Positions 24,521 to 34,394 of a DNA stretch of 64,000 nt are shown in pieces. The first letter of the stretch is position 1. Every line of letters starts with the position of its first letter. Made by a program: the position numbers and the translations under genes. The DNA is from Chthonomonas sp. UBA2387 (GTDB taxonomy: Bacteria > Armatimonadota > Fimbriimonadia > Fimbriimonadales > Fimbriimonadaceae). The DNA is taken from NCBI GenBank assembly GCA_002343445.1, contig DDSP01000032.1:7658-71657 (forward strand), given 5' to 3'. Below the pieces are notes generated by a model. The model made no database searches. It was not told the origin of the DNA and saw nothing but the letters and a program-made list of their open reading frames with translations.

Positions 24521-26857
24521 ATGCACGCGTTGCAGGTGCTGGAATATTCCGCCATCCTTGAACGGCTCGCCCAGAGTTGCGAGACCGCAATGGGTGCCGA
24601 CGCCGCCCTGCTCGTCCTGCCCGACTTCGAGCCCCACGAGGTTTGGCGGGGCCTCGACGAGACCGACCAAGCGGCCCAGCTAGTGGATCGCTTCCCGCCC
24701 CCCTCGCTGCACGGCGTCCGCGACCTGCGCGAAGCCATGCGCCGCGCGCGCAAAGGTGGCGACCTCGGCGGCATCGAGCTGTTCCGCGCAGGCATGGCGC
24801 TTCGCTGCATGGGCGAGTTTGCGCGCTACATCGAGGGCAAGAAGGACGTCGCGCCCTCCCTTTGGGAGATGGCACTCGGCATTCCGTCGCTGCCCGCTCT
24901 GGAGCGCAAGTTGACCTCGAGCCTGGATGCCGATGGCGAGGTGCTGGACTCCGCTAGCCCGCTGCTTTCGGACCTGCGGCGGCGCAAACTCGCCGCGGCG
25001 TCGCGCATCGTCGAACGCATCCAGAGCTACGTTTCGAAGCACCGGGACCTGCTCTCCGACCCGCTTTACACCGTCCGTGACGGGCGGTACGTCATTCCGC
25101 TCAAATCGGAAAACCGTGGCAAAGTGCCGGGCATCGTCCACGACACCAGCTCGTCGGGCCAAACGCTGTTCGTCGAGCCGCAGCCCGTGGTGGAATTGGG
25201 CAACGCATTGCGCGAAGCCGAAGCCGCCGAGCGGGAAGAGGTGCGGCGCATCTTGCTGGCGCTCTCGCGGGAGGTAGGCCAGCACGCCGAGGAGATCGCC
25301 TACGGCATCGGGCGCATTGGGGAGTTGGACTTGCGGTTCGCCAAAGCACGCCTGGGGCACCAGATGGGCGGCACGATGCCGGAGCGAGCGAGCGGCTCGT
25401 GGATCGAGATCGAAGGCGGGCGACACCCCATGCTCCGCAAGGAAGAGGCCGTCCCGCTCGACATCCACGTCGGCCGCGACCGTCCCTGTCTGCTCATCAC
25501 GGGCCCGAACACGGGTGGCAAGACGGTCTCGATCAAGACGGTCGGGCTGTTCGTGCTGATGGCGCAATCGGGCATGATGGTCCCCGCAAGGCATGTTCGG
25601 CTCGGACCGTTCAGCCAGGTTTGGGCCGACATCGGCGACGAGCAGAGTCTGGCTCAATCGCTCAGCACGTTCAGCGCCCACCTCAAGAACATCGCCCAAG
25701 CGATCAAGGAGTTGAAGCCTGGCGCGTTGGTCCTTCTGGACGAGATCGGTGCGGGAACCGACCCCGCCGAGGGGGCCGCACTCGCCAAAGCCATCCTCTC
25801 GCACCTGCGGGACCACGGGGCGCGCGTGCTGGCCAGCACCCACTACGGCGAGCTCAAGGCGTTCGCCTACGAGGCTGAAGGGTTCGCCAACGCCTCGATG
25901 GAATTCGACGTGAAGACGCTGCGCCCGACGTATCGCTTGCTGATGGGCTCGCCCGGCGCCAGCCACGCGTTGCGCATCGCCGAGCGGTACGGCATCCCCA
26001 AGAGCGTGGTGGACGCCGCACACGAAGGGCTGGGCACCACGCAGCAGGAAGTCTCGCGGATGCTGGAAGAGCTGGAGACCGCCCAGCGTCAGGCTCGCCG
26101 AGCCCAAGGCGAAGCCGACCGGCTAGCCGCACGCCTACGCGATTTGGAGTCGAGCGCCGAGAGCAAGCTCGACGAAGCGAAGGAAGCCAAGCGAAAGGCC
26201 AACGAGGCCGCGCGCAACGCGCTTCAGGAGACCCTTCGCGAGCTTAGGCTAGAGGCCAACCGCATCTTCGACACGCTCAAAGCCGCCGCCGGACCGAAAG
26301 CCGCACAGCAGGCTCGCGAGGACTTCAAGGTGCTGCACGCCATGGGCGAGGAGGCGTTTGCGGCCTTCGAAGTCGAGGAGCCGACCCGAACCAAGCCCGC
26401 CGAACCGGTTGCCCTGACCAAGGGCGATTCCGTCCATATCGAGGGCTACGGCAAGGTCGGGGTGCTGCTCGAAACACCCTCGGGCAAGACGGCCAGCGTC
26501 CAAATCGGACCCCTCAAGATGCAGGTCGCGCTGGACAAACTGAGGCCGACCCAACCCGCCGACATGCCAAAGACCTCGTCCGCCGCGCGGATGGCGCTCG
26601 GGCGTGCGATAGCCTCCTCGACCGAAATCCACCTGCGGAACATGCGCTACGAGGACGCCCAACTCCAGTTGGACAAGTTCCTCGACGACGCCGTCCTTGG
26701 CGGGCTGCAAACGGTCCGCATCGTCCACGGCAAGGGCGAGGGCATTCTGCGCAAGATGGCCCACAGCGCACTGAAGCGGCACAAGGGAGTCAAGAGCTTT
26801 CGCGAAGCCGACGCCAACGAGGGTGGTCAAGGGGTCACCATCGCCACGTTGGCGTGA
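24521..26857 (+). CDS. mutS2: MutS2 (endonuclease MutS2, Smr domain)
   Basis: 778 aa. A core and lever region runs over residues 1-320, then the ATPase: GPNTGGKT (Walker A, near 328), VLLDEIGAGTDPAEG (Walker B and signature) and STHYGELKAFA. A coiled coil spans about 510-600, and the C-terminal Smr nuclease domain carries VRIVHGKGEG. The MutS mismatch-recognition domain is absent. MutS2 acts on recombination intermediates or collided ribosomes. CACAAT lies 8 nt before the ATG. Confidence 0.95.
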   Translation: MHALQVLEYSAILERLAQSCETAMGADAALLVLPDFEPHEVWRGLDETDQAAQLVDRFPPPSLHGVRDLREAMRRARKGGDLGGIELFRAGMALRCMGEFARYIEGKKDVAPSLWEMALGIPSLPALERKLTSSLDADGEVLDSASPLLSDLRRRKLAAASRIVERIQSYVSKHRDLLSDPLYTVRDGRYVIPLKSENRGKVPGIVHDTSSSGQTLFVEPQPVVELGNALREAEAAEREEVRRILLALSREVGQHAEEIAYGIGRIGELDLRFAKARLGHQMGGTMPERASGSWIEIEGGRHPMLRKEEAVPLDIHVGRDRPCLLITGPNTGGKTVSIKTVGLFVLMAQSGMMVPARHVRLGPFSQVWADIGDEQSLAQSLSTFSAHLKNIAQAIKELKPGALVLLDEIGAGTDPAEGAALAKAILSHLRDHGARVLASTHYGELKAFAYEAEGFANASMEFDVKTLRPTYRLLMGSPGASHALRIAERYGIPKSVVDAAHEGLGTTQQEVSRMLEELETAQRQARRAQGEADRLAARLRDLESSAESKLDEAKEAKRKANEAARNALQETLRELRLEANRIFDTLKAAAGPKAAQQAREDFKVLHAMGEEAFAAFEVEEPTRTKPAEPVALTKGDSVHIEGYGKVGVLLETPSGKTASVQIGPLKMQVALDKLRPTQPADMPKTSSAARMALGRAIASSTEIHLRNMRYEDAQLQLDKFLDDAVLGGLQTVRIVHGKGEGILRKMAHSALKRHKGVKSFREADANEGGQGVTIATLA

Positions 26858-26877
26858 CGTGGGTCCATAATCCGGTC

Positions 26878-27471
26878 ATGTTCGTCCTCGACCCGGGTTG
26901 GACCAGCGCACTCCCCGACGACTTGCCGCCGATGCCCAGCCTTGTCTCGCGCGAAGCGTGGCAGGCTAAGCCGGGCAATGCCGCACTGATGAAGCGGCAC
27001 CGCATCCGGAGCATCACGTTGCACCACACGGGCACGGCCCAACGACCCGACCTTTCGCTGGAGCGCAAGCTGTTCAACCTGCAGTTGTTCTCGCAACGCG
27101 AGGACCAACTGGCCGGTGGCCGCACCAAACCCGCCTGGGGCGACGTTCCGTACCACTTCTACATCTCGACCGATGGGCGGATCGGCGTTGGCCGCGAACT
27201 CGAGTACGCGGGCGACACCAACACGTCTTACGACCCCACCGGCCATGCGCTCATCGTCGTGGAAGGGATGCTCGATAGCGAGACGTTCTATCCCGCCCAA
27301 CAGGCTTCACTCAGGCGTCTCGTGTTGGCATTGGCCGCGCGTTATCGGGTGCCCGGCAACCGCCTTGGGGGCCATAAAGATTTCGCCCAAACCGACTGCC
27401 CGGGCCAGAAGATCATGGACGAATTGCCGTGGTTGCGCCGGGCGGTTCGAGACATGTCCGACCGGAGTTGA
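26878..27471 (+). CDS. N-acetylmuramoyl-L-alanine amidase (Amidase_2/PGRP type)
   Basis: 197 aa. ITLHHTGTAQ supplies the first zinc histidine, PYHFYIS the active-site tyrosine region, and GHKDFAQTDCPG the second zinc histidine and cysteine. These fit the Amidase_2/peptidoglycan-recognition fold. No clear signal peptide was found. The ATG at 26878 follows CATAAT by 6 nt; an earlier GTG at 26854 overlaps the mutS2 stop and would add eight residues. Confidence 0.85.
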   Translation: MFVLDPGWTSALPDDLPPMPSLVSREAWQAKPGNAALMKRHRIRSITLHHTGTAQRPDLSLERKLFNLQLFSQREDQLAGGRTKPAWGDVPYHFYISTDGRIGVGRELEYAGDTNTSYDPTGHALIVVEGMLDSETFYPAQQASLRRLVLALAARYRVPGNRLGGHKDFAQTDCPGQKIMDELPWLRRAVRDMSDRS

Positions 27472-27476
27472 CCGGT

Positions 27477-28730
27477 TCAGGGCGTGCTCGGCGAAATCTT
27501 CGCATAGTGCGTGAAGCTCACCTCGCGCGAGCCCATCAGGGCGCTGAAACGCAGGGGGAACACTCCCTGAACGTCGTCGCGCACTTCCGCCTCGATCACG
27601 CGTCGCACTGAACCACGGGTGGCCACGATCAGGAACCGCTGGTCGTGGCCGGCGACCAGTTTCCAGCCGCTCGGGGCGTCCATCTTGAGCACGCCGTCCA
27701 GCCGGTTCCGGGTGTTCGAAACGAGGTACACGCTGAACTTCAACACGCGCTGGCCCTGCTTGGTGCGCTCGTCGCGGACGAGATTCAGTTCGATGGTGAC
27801 GGGCGTCGTGACCTCGAAGCTCGTCCGGACCACGATCGGCCCCTTGGGGGTCTGGATCGTGCCGCGCATGATGCGCCAACCGAGCAAGGCCGAGTCGGCG
27901 ATCCGGGTCTTGTAATCCACAAACGCGCGGCCCTTGCGATCGAACTTGGGGAACGGGACGGCCGTCATCAGGCTCTCCTTTTCAAGTAGCCCCTCGGTTC
28001 GCATCTCGATCCGCTCCAACCCGAGTTCATCGTTGCCCTCGAACGTGAGCCGGACCGGAATGTCCTCGCCGGGAACGACCTTGCGGAACCCAAGTTCGGG
28101 CTTCCACACCAAGCCTTCCGGAAGGTTGGTTCCCAAGTTGGTCACCAAGTTGACGGGTCCGGTCCAGCGTGGCAGGTAAGGGGCCAACGTCTGAGGGTCT
28201 CCGCCGAACGCATCCAGCCGAACGCCAACGGCGTTGCCCTCTCCTTCGGGAACCAGTTTGTCGCCCACCTCGTGCAACGTCAGTTCGATCGTCCAGGTGG
28301 TGTCGTCGGCTGATACGCCGTACTGAGCCGTCTTGGCGTAGGCGTCCGCCGGGAGCCAAGCGGGGCCCTCGCGCCGTGCCGCATCGAGGCGTCGCGACGT
28401 GACGACGGGGTCGCCGGAGTTCCACTCAACCACGATTTCCAGGTTGTCCGCACCATTGAGCCAGCCATCCCCTGCCAGATCCAGCGAGGCGACGAACTTC
28501 TTGTCCAAGGGGAGTTTCGCCGCTATGTGGAGTTGCTTGGGCTGCCATTGGAACCAACCTTCGACGCCAGAACCTGCACCGATCGGCTGCCACTCCTCGT
28601 TTGCGATCCGACCATCCAGTACCGGAGTCAGCGCCAACCTCAGGGGTTGCTCGATGGGCAGGGGCGCAGCAAAGGGCGCGTCCTGCACCGACAGCAAACA
28701 ACCGACCAGCAAGAGAGAATTGGAAAGCAT
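27477..28730 (-). CDS. Exported protein with N-terminal CBM9-like domain
   Basis: 417 aa from the ATG at 28730, which begins a signal peptide (MLSNSLLLVGCLLSVQ). The stretch LTPVLDGRIANEEWQPIG and NLEIVVEW are typical of the CBM9-like/DOMON beta-sandwich that binds sugars or haem. The remaining 220 residues are beta-rich and unrecognised. An in-frame ATG at 28757 would bury the signal. It lies beside a GH2 glycosidase transcribed the same way, so a carbohydrate role is plausible. Confidence 0.55.
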   Translation of the reverse strand: MLSNSLLLVGCLLSVQDAPFAAPLPIEQPLRLALTPVLDGRIANEEWQPIGAGSGVEGWFQWQPKQLHIAAKLPLDKKFVASLDLAGDGWLNGADNLEIVVEWNSGDPVVTSRRLDAARREGPAWLPADAYAKTAQYGVSADDTTWTIELTLHEVGDKLVPEGEGNAVGVRLDAFGGDPQTLAPYLPRWTGPVNLVTNLGTNLPEGLVWKPELGFRKVVPGEDIPVRLTFEGNDELGLERIEMRTEGLLEKESLMTAVPFPKFDRKGRAFVDYKTRIADSALLGWRIMRGTIQTPKGPIVVRTSFEVTTPVTIELNLVRDERTKQGQRVLKFSVYLVSNTRNRLDGVLKMDAPSGWKLVAGHDQRFLIVATRGSVRRVIEAEVRDDVQGVFPLRFSALMGSREVSFTHYAKISPSTP

Positions 28731-28784
28731 CGTCACACACGAACCGGCATGACACACCGGCCCCTATGGGACAGACGTTCCAAG

Positions 28785-31586
28785 CTACCGTTTCGGCGCA
28801 CTCGTCTGGATCGTCGCGGTGACCCCTTCGAGCCCATCGGCTGCGGCGCGCACGCGGATGGTCCCGGGCTCGCGACCGGCTCGGACGATCACTTGGGCCA
28901 GACCGTTGAACAAGCTCCGCTTGAAGTCGGGCGGCACCGCCGTTCCGGCCAGCCGAACATCGCCCGTGAGTCCGCCCCAGCCTCCTACGTTTTGGACCAC
29001 GACCGTCAAGCGATTGACCCCGGGCTTGATCCGGCCCTTCACGTCGAGGGCGTGGCTGATCTGCCAGTTCGTCGTCTTGCCAATGAGTTCGCCATTGAGA
29101 TAGAGCCACCCGTTGTCGTTGATCGGCCCGATCTCGAGCAGCGTCATGTCCGGGGCCGCCTCGAAGGAGGCCGCGAACACCGCCACGGTGTTGGGCTGCC
29201 GCATTTGGTAGTCCGAGAAGTCGGCCACGTTCCACCCTCTGACGTCGTAATCGGCAGCGGTCTCCGGTCGGGCGTCGGGCGAACCCTCGACGACCTTGTA
29301 CCGCCAGCCCGTCACCGGCCGTTGCGGGGCGACCGAGACCACCGTGTCCGCTTCGTGGCAACTCGGGTCGCCGTTGCCGACGCCCAGAATCCGCCCCGCA
29401 CCTTCGATCTCGAAATGGACGAGGTTGGAGGCTGTGGGCACCGGTCGGCCCGCTGCATCCACGGCACGCACGTTCACCACGGCCGCATCCAAGCCGTCGG
29501 CGACGATCAAAGCGTGCTGGACGTCGAGGACGAGCCTCGTCGCCGGTCCGGTGGTCTCGACCACCGCCGTTTCGACCACGACGCCCTTGCGATAGCCTTT
29601 CGCCTCGAGCTTGCCGGGTGCGTAAGGCACCGACCATTCGGCGTGGCCGCCTTGCTCCACCTCTCGTATGCCTTGGCTGACCCCGTTCAGGAACAGCTCG
29701 ACGCTCTCATGGTTCGTGAACGCCCACACTTCTATCGTCTCGCCTTCGCGTCCCGTCCAGTTCCAGTGCGGGAAGACGTGAAGGACCGGCTCGCTCGTCC
29801 ACCACGCTCGATAGTAGTGCGTGACGTCCTTGGCGAAACCGCAGGTGTCGAGGATTCCGAAGTGGCTGTTGATGTTCGGCCACGCGTAGGGGGTCGGTTC
29901 GCCGCGATAGTCGAGTCCCGTCCAAACGAAGCCCCCGGCGAACCAGGGTCGTTCCAACGTGATGCGCCACCACTCTTCCGCCGATTCGCCCCAATCCACG
30001 CCACGGTGATCGTACGCCTTCTTGTAGCCCCTGTCCGGGTCGTCTTGGTAGATGCCTCTTGTGGTGACCGTGCTGCCGACCTCGCTGCCGTGGATGGGCT
30101 GCTTGGGCCGAGCGGCGCGGTAGGCGTCGAGGTCGCCTAGATTGTAGTTGAACCCGCGAATGTCCACCACGGCATTGATGCCCTTGAGTTCGCCGCCGTT
30201 GTTGGCACCAAACGTCACGGGCCGCGAGGGGTCGAGCCGGCGGACCTCGTCCATCATGCTCTTGGCGATCCGCTCGGATTCAGGAGAGCCCTGCGTGCCC
30301 CACTCCTCGTTGCCGATGGACCAGAAGATCACGCTGGGGTGGTTTCGGTCGCGCCGGACCAAGCGCCGCAACTGCGACATGGCTTCGGGCCCCGAGCCGA
30401 ACATCCTGACCTCGTCCATCACGAGCATCCCCAACCGATCGCAAGCATCGAGCAGTTCAGGCGTCGGCGGGTTGTGGCTCGTTCGGTAGAAGTTGCATCC
30501 AAACTTCTTCAACTGTTCGACTCGATAGGCGTTGACGCGATCCGGGATCGCCACCCCGACGCCCGCATGGTCTTGGTGGTTGCAGGTGCCCTGAATCCGT
30601 AAGGGCATGTCGTTGAGAAAGAAGCCTAGGTCCGGGTCGAACCGGAACGTGCGGAAGCCGATCGCGTGCTCGACACGGTCGGTGCCGATCTCGGCAACGG
30701 CCGTGTACAGCGTCGGCGATTCGAGCGACCACCGCTTGGGAGAAGGCACTTCGACCAGGGTTCGTGCCTCCACCGTCGCGTGAGGCGGCACGCTGACCGA
30801 AACGGGTTCGGACGTGGCCACGACGATCCCGGCAGGGTCTCGGACGAAAGCGCGGAACGTCGTCTCGGCCGGGGTGTCGCCATCGTTGCGGACTTCGGAC
30901 ACCACTTCGACGCGCCCGTGTTCGGCGACCGACGCCAAGAAGGACGTGCCCTCCTCGACCAAGTGGACGGGCTCGGAACGCGTGAGCCAAACGTGGCGGT
31001 AGATGCCGGCGCCTTCGTAGAACCAGCCTTCCATGGCACTGGCATCCACGCGCACAGCGACCACGTTCTCGGTTCCGAACTTGATCATATCCGTCAAGTC
31101 GAACGTAGCCCCGCAGTAGCCGCTTTCGTTCCGACCCACGTAGTGCCCGTTCACAAAGACCATCGCGTCGCGAAAGATGCCGTCGAACGTGATGCGGAAT
31201 CGCTTGCCCACGTCCTCCGCCGGCACGCCGAAACGCTTGCGATACCACCCCACGCTGGTCGCCGGAAAGTCGCGACCCACGGGCTTGTAACCGTGCATCA
31301 TGTCGGCCTTTGGCTCGAACGGCAACTCGATGGCCCAATCGTGGGGGAGATCAACCTTGCGCCAAGCCCGGTCGTTGAAGCCCAGTCCAATCGGTCCGGC
31401 GTTGGTTCCCGCCTTCGCGAACGCACTGAACGAGCCCGATGCGAAGCCGAAGTCGAGCTTGGAGTCGCTCGCGTGGCCCAGTGCAAAGCTCCAATCCAGA
31501 TCGAAGTTGATGCGCTCGGAATGGGACGGGGCGGGCGAAAGGGCCAACGAGGCCGAGAGGAGCAGGCTGGGTGCCATGACCTTCAT
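28785..31586 (-). CDS. GH2 beta-galactosidase-like enzyme, exported
   Basis: 933 aa with a signal peptide (about 1-23). Domains in order: sugar-binding jelly roll (DLPHDWAIE, GWYRKRF, DGIFRDAMVFVNGHYVG), immunoglobulin-like domain, TIM barrel (ENHQDH-type region CNHQDHAG, SHNPPTPELLDACDRLGM, FWSIGNEEWG with the acid/base Glu, GSEVG with the nucleophile Glu), then the bacterial Ig-like domains common to long GH2 proteins. It would release beta-linked galactose or a related sugar outside the cell. Confidence 0.9.
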   Translation of the reverse strand: MKVMAPSLLLSASLALSPAPSHSERINFDLDWSFALGHASDSKLDFGFASGSFSAFAKAGTNAGPIGLGFNDRAWRKVDLPHDWAIELPFEPKADMMHGYKPVGRDFPATSVGWYRKRFGVPAEDVGKRFRITFDGIFRDAMVFVNGHYVGRNESGYCGATFDLTDMIKFGTENVVAVRVDASAMEGWFYEGAGIYRHVWLTRSEPVHLVEEGTSFLASVAEHGRVEVVSEVRNDGDTPAETTFRAFVRDPAGIVVATSEPVSVSVPPHATVEARTLVEVPSPKRWSLESPTLYTAVAEIGTDRVEHAIGFRTFRFDPDLGFFLNDMPLRIQGTCNHQDHAGVGVAIPDRVNAYRVEQLKKFGCNFYRTSHNPPTPELLDACDRLGMLVMDEVRMFGSGPEAMSQLRRLVRRDRNHPSVIFWSIGNEEWGTQGSPESERIAKSMMDEVRRLDPSRPVTFGANNGGELKGINAVVDIRGFNYNLGDLDAYRAARPKQPIHGSEVGSTVTTRGIYQDDPDRGYKKAYDHRGVDWGESAEEWWRITLERPWFAGGFVWTGLDYRGEPTPYAWPNINSHFGILDTCGFAKDVTHYYRAWWTSEPVLHVFPHWNWTGREGETIEVWAFTNHESVELFLNGVSQGIREVEQGGHAEWSVPYAPGKLEAKGYRKGVVVETAVVETTGPATRLVLDVQHALIVADGLDAAVVNVRAVDAAGRPVPTASNLVHFEIEGAGRILGVGNGDPSCHEADTVVSVAPQRPVTGWRYKVVEGSPDARPETAADYDVRGWNVADFSDYQMRQPNTVAVFAASFEAAPDMTLLEIGPINDNGWLYLNGELIGKTTNWQISHALDVKGRIKPGVNRLTVVVQNVGGWGGLTGDVRLAGTAVPPDFKRSLFNGLAQVIVRAGREPGTIRVRAAADGLEGVTATIQTSAPKR

Positions 31587-31629
31587 CTTGTCACGGGCGC
31601 GCGCGTGTCTGCCGGACGGGTGGGACTGG

Positions 31630-31635
31630 TACAGT
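31630..31635 (+). promoter_or_regulatory. -10 box (TACAGT) 7 nt before fabD
   Basis: TACAGT ends 7 nt before the fabD ATG in the 56-nt divergent gap with the GH2 gene. Confidence 0.45.
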
Positions 31636-31642
31636 CGTTACC

Positions 31643-32563
31643 ATGTTCGCCGCAGTCTTTCCGGGCCAAGGCTCGCAGAAGCCGGGCATGGGGCAAGACC
31701 TTCTCGACCTGCCTGCCGCCCGACGCGTTTTTGAGACCGTCAGCGAGGCCGTCGGCCGCGATATCTCCGCGCTCTGCGCTCAGGCCGACGAGGAGGAACT
31801 CCGCCAGACGCAGAACGCGCAGATCGCCCTGTTTGCTTGCGGAGTCGCCGCCTATCACGCTTTTCGCGAATCCGGTGGTGTCGAGCCTGCGGTATGCGCG
31901 GGGCATAGCGTGGGCGAGTATGCCGCGCTTGTGGCCGCGGGAGTCCTCGATTTGGCCGACGGCGCCCGCCTCGTGCAGCGCCGAGGACAGCTCATGGCCG
32001 AACTCGGCGACCAACGCCCCGGTGCGATGGCCGCGATCGTGGGCTTGGAACGCGCCGCCGTCGAGGAGGTTTGCCGTTCCGCATCGGGACCCGGCGTCGT
32101 TGTCATCGCGAACGACAACTGCCCAGGCCAGTTGGTCGTCAGCGGCGACCGTGATGCCGTGGAGAAGGCCAAGGAGGGTGCAGGCGCAGCGGGAGCGCGG
32201 ATGGTGGTCGCTCTCAACGTGAGCGGCGCGTTCCACAGCCCGCTGATGGTGGATGCGGCACGCGCGATGGGCGAGGTGCTTCACAGCACGGCGTTCGCCT
32301 CGGGCTTTTTCCCCGTGATCTCCAACGTCACCGCAGAACCCGTCGAGGATTGCACTCGATGGCCCCACTTGTTGGAGTCGCAGTTGGAGTCCACGGTGCG
32401 CTGGACCGAGAGCATGCAACGCGCCGCGCAAATGGGCGTCACGCGTCTTCTCGAGTTCGGGAGCGGCAATGTGTTGTGCGGGTTGATGAAACGCATCGAA
32501 CGCGGCATCGCAGCCCAGCCCGTGTTCGACCGGGAGACGTTGGTGCAAGCCTTGGGAGCCTAA
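31643..32563 (+). CDS. fabD: Malonyl-CoA:ACP transacylase FabD
   Basis: 306 aa, the usual length. FPGQGSQKPGMG near the N-terminus, GHSVGEYAAL with nucleophile Ser89, and the catalytic His in GAFHSPLM are all present. It loads malonate onto acyl carrier protein for fatty-acid synthesis. No other fab gene is adjacent; tmk follows after 4 nt. Confidence 0.95.
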   Translation: MFAAVFPGQGSQKPGMGQDLLDLPAARRVFETVSEAVGRDISALCAQADEEELRQTQNAQIALFACGVAAYHAFRESGGVEPAVCAGHSVGEYAALVAAGVLDLADGARLVQRRGQLMAELGDQRPGAMAAIVGLERAAVEEVCRSASGPGVVVIANDNCPGQLVVSGDRDAVEKAKEGAGAAGARMVVALNVSGAFHSPLMVDAARAMGEVLHSTAFASGFFPVISNVTAEPVEDCTRWPHLLESQLESTVRWTESMQRAAQMGVTRLLEFGSGNVLCGLMKRIERGIAAQPVFDRETLVQALGA

Positions 32564-32567
32564 GCCC

Positions 32568-33170
32568 ATGTTCATCACCTTTGAAGGACCCGAAGGCAGC
32601 GGCAAGACGACGCTGATCGGCAAGCTGGCGCAATACCTTCGGGCGCAAGGGCGCGACGTCGTGGTGACGCGCGAACCCGGCGCGGGCCCTTTCGGCTCGG
32701 AGATTCGGCGGCTGTTGCTGGAAAGCGGCGACTTGCCGCCCACTTCGGAGTTGTTCCTGTTCCTTGCCGATCGCGCGTGCCACGTGGCCCAGATCGTCCG
32801 GCCGGCACTCGAGCGGGGCGCGATCGTTCTATGCGACCGGTACACCGATTCGACCCTCGCTTACCAAGGCTATGGGCGCGGCTTCGATCGCGAGCTGCTG
32901 CGCCGATTGAACGCAATGGCGACCAAGGAGTTGGTGCCCACGATGACCTTCCTGCTCGACCTTCCTCCCGCCGAAGGCCTGGCCCGCCTCACCCGCAAAG
33001 ACCGGCTCGACGCCGAGACGATGGACTTCCATGAACGCGTGCGAGCGGGCTTCTTGACCGAAGCCGATCGCGCGCCGCACCGCTTCGTGATCGTGGATGC
33101 CACCCGCTGCGCCGAAGTCGTGTTCGATGAAGTCGCGTTGCGATTGGCCCAGTTAGTCGACGAAGACTAG
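32568..33170 (+). CDS. tmk: Thymidylate kinase
   Basis: 200 aa. The P-loop is FEGPEGSGKTT at residues 4-14, the DRYTDSTLAYQGYGRG block is the DRY/dTMP-binding region, and RLTRKDRLDAE is the lid. It phosphorylates dTMP to dTDP in the cytoplasm. It is the second gene after fabD, with a hairpin after the stop. Confidence 0.95.
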   Translation: MFITFEGPEGSGKTTLIGKLAQYLRAQGRDVVVTREPGAGPFGSEIRRLLLESGDLPPTSELFLFLADRACHVAQIVRPALERGAIVLCDRYTDSTLAYQGYGRGFDRELLRRLNAMATKELVPTMTFLLDLPPAEGLARLTRKDRLDAETMDFHERVRAGFLTEADRAPHRFVIVDATRCAEVVFDEVALRLAQLVDED

Positions 33171-33173
33171 GAA

Positions 33174-33201
33174 GCGGAGGCCACTCATCCGTGACCTCCG
33201 C
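33174..33201. terminator. Hairpin between convergent genes
   Basis: GCGGAGG pairs with CCTCCGC around a partly paired loop, 3 nt after the tmk stop and 19 nt from the convergent gene's stop. There is no T-tract, so terminator function is only probable. Confidence 0.4.
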
Positions 33202-33220
33202 CAAGGACCAGCCGGACGGG

Positions 33221-34393
33221 TCAGCCGCCGCTTACGGCATCGCCCTGATTGTCTCGGACCACAACGCTGCCACCGGCAAGCATCGTCGAGCCCGTATGGC
33301 TCGGCTTTGCCGAGACCTGGAACAATCGGGTTCCGGTGAAGTTCAGACGACCGAGTCGCTGAATCGCTAGAGTGACCGTTTGCTCGTGCACGTGGTTGTT
33401 GAACTCCAGAGTCACAGGCTCGGGCAGCGGCTCGGCACCGCGCCGAAACACGCCCACCAGAATCCCACCTTGACCCAGGCGTCCTTTGAGCGCCTCGAAA
33501 CTGAATGCCAGGTCGACACTGCCGACGAACGTGAACGGTGTCTTGACCGTCACGTTGTAAGTCGCTTCAGCATCGTTTCCGAACGGGACGCCGTCTTCGT
33601 CCGCCACGAAGATATCCACGGGGTCGACGATGAGTTCGAAGGCCCCTCCGGCGGCGACGGTCAGCGTACAAGTGACGACCTCGGTCTCGACACCGTTCGT
33701 GCCTTGCACCACGATGGAGTAGACGCCAACGGGCGTTGCCGCCGTCGTTTGGATGGTCAGGTGACTGACTGTCTCGGTGGGCGTGATCGGGACCGGATTG
33801 AGGTCGAACGAGGCGGACATCGTGCTATGGAGGCCACTCAGCACGCTCAGCGCGACCGCATCGGACGATCGCTCGGAGTCTTGGTTATCCTCGCGAATGC
33901 CGATATCGAAGGTGGCCTCTGCACCGGGCAGAACGGTCGCCTGTCCACCGCCGCCCATCCTGAACGGGACTTGACCGGTCGCGACGACCAAGGTGGCGTT
34001 GCGGCGCAACGTATCCGTCCCGTCGGTAGCCGAGACGGTTAGGGTGTAGGTGCCGACTGGGGTCCCAGCCGACGTGATGACGGTCAACACGGTGTCGACA
34101 GGTTCCTCGCTGAGTTGGACGGGGTTCGGCTCGAAGGAAGCTTCGGCACCTTCGGGCAGCCCTTGAACCGACATCTCCACCATGTCGTTCGAGCGGTTCT
34201 GGAGCCTCGTTCGTGCCAAGTTGAACACGAAGTTGGCTGCCCCACCGGGAGCAACCTGCGCCACGCCACCCCCGCCGAGGGCAAAGCCGGCACCACCGCC
34301 GGCATCGGGCACGTAAGGCCTGCCCGACCCGCCGCAGCCAGCGAGAACCAAGGCAACGGCCGATCCGACGATCCAGGCAATCGCGTGTTTCAT
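33221..34393 (-). CDS. Predicted lipoprotein with repeated Ig-like domains
   Basis: 390 aa. The signal peptide ends in lipobox LAGC (Cys20). Two or three related blocks follow, each beginning near a Gly-rich turn and containing SASFDLNPVPITPTETV or EASFEPNPVQLSEEPV and GTYTLTVSATDG or GVYSIVVQGTNG, the pattern of bacterial Ig-like/cadherin-like modules. It starts 1 nt after the outer-membrane-like gene and is probably in its operon. The function is unknown. Confidence 0.6.
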   Translation of the reverse strand: MKHAIAWIVGSAVALVLAGCGGSGRPYVPDAGGGAGFALGGGGVAQVAPGGAANFVFNLARTRLQNRSNDMVEMSVQGLPEGAEASFEPNPVQLSEEPVDTVLTVITSAGTPVGTYTLTVSATDGTDTLRRNATLVVATGQVPFRMGGGGQATVLPGAEATFDIGIREDNQDSERSSDAVALSVLSGLHSTMSASFDLNPVPITPTETVSHLTIQTTAATPVGVYSIVVQGTNGVETEVVTCTLTVAAGGAFELIVDPVDIFVADEDGVPFGNDAEATYNVTVKTPFTFVGSVDLAFSFEALKGRLGQGGILVGVFRRGAEPLPEPVTLEFNNHVHEQTVTLAIQRLGRLNFTGTRLFQVSAKPSHTGSTMLAGGSVVVRDNQGDAVSGG

Positions 34394-34394
34394 G

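Noticed and set aside
26854..26877. GTG at 26854 as the amidase start
   Set aside because: It overlaps the mutS2 stop, and the later ATG fits the CATAAT spacing better; left as an alternative.
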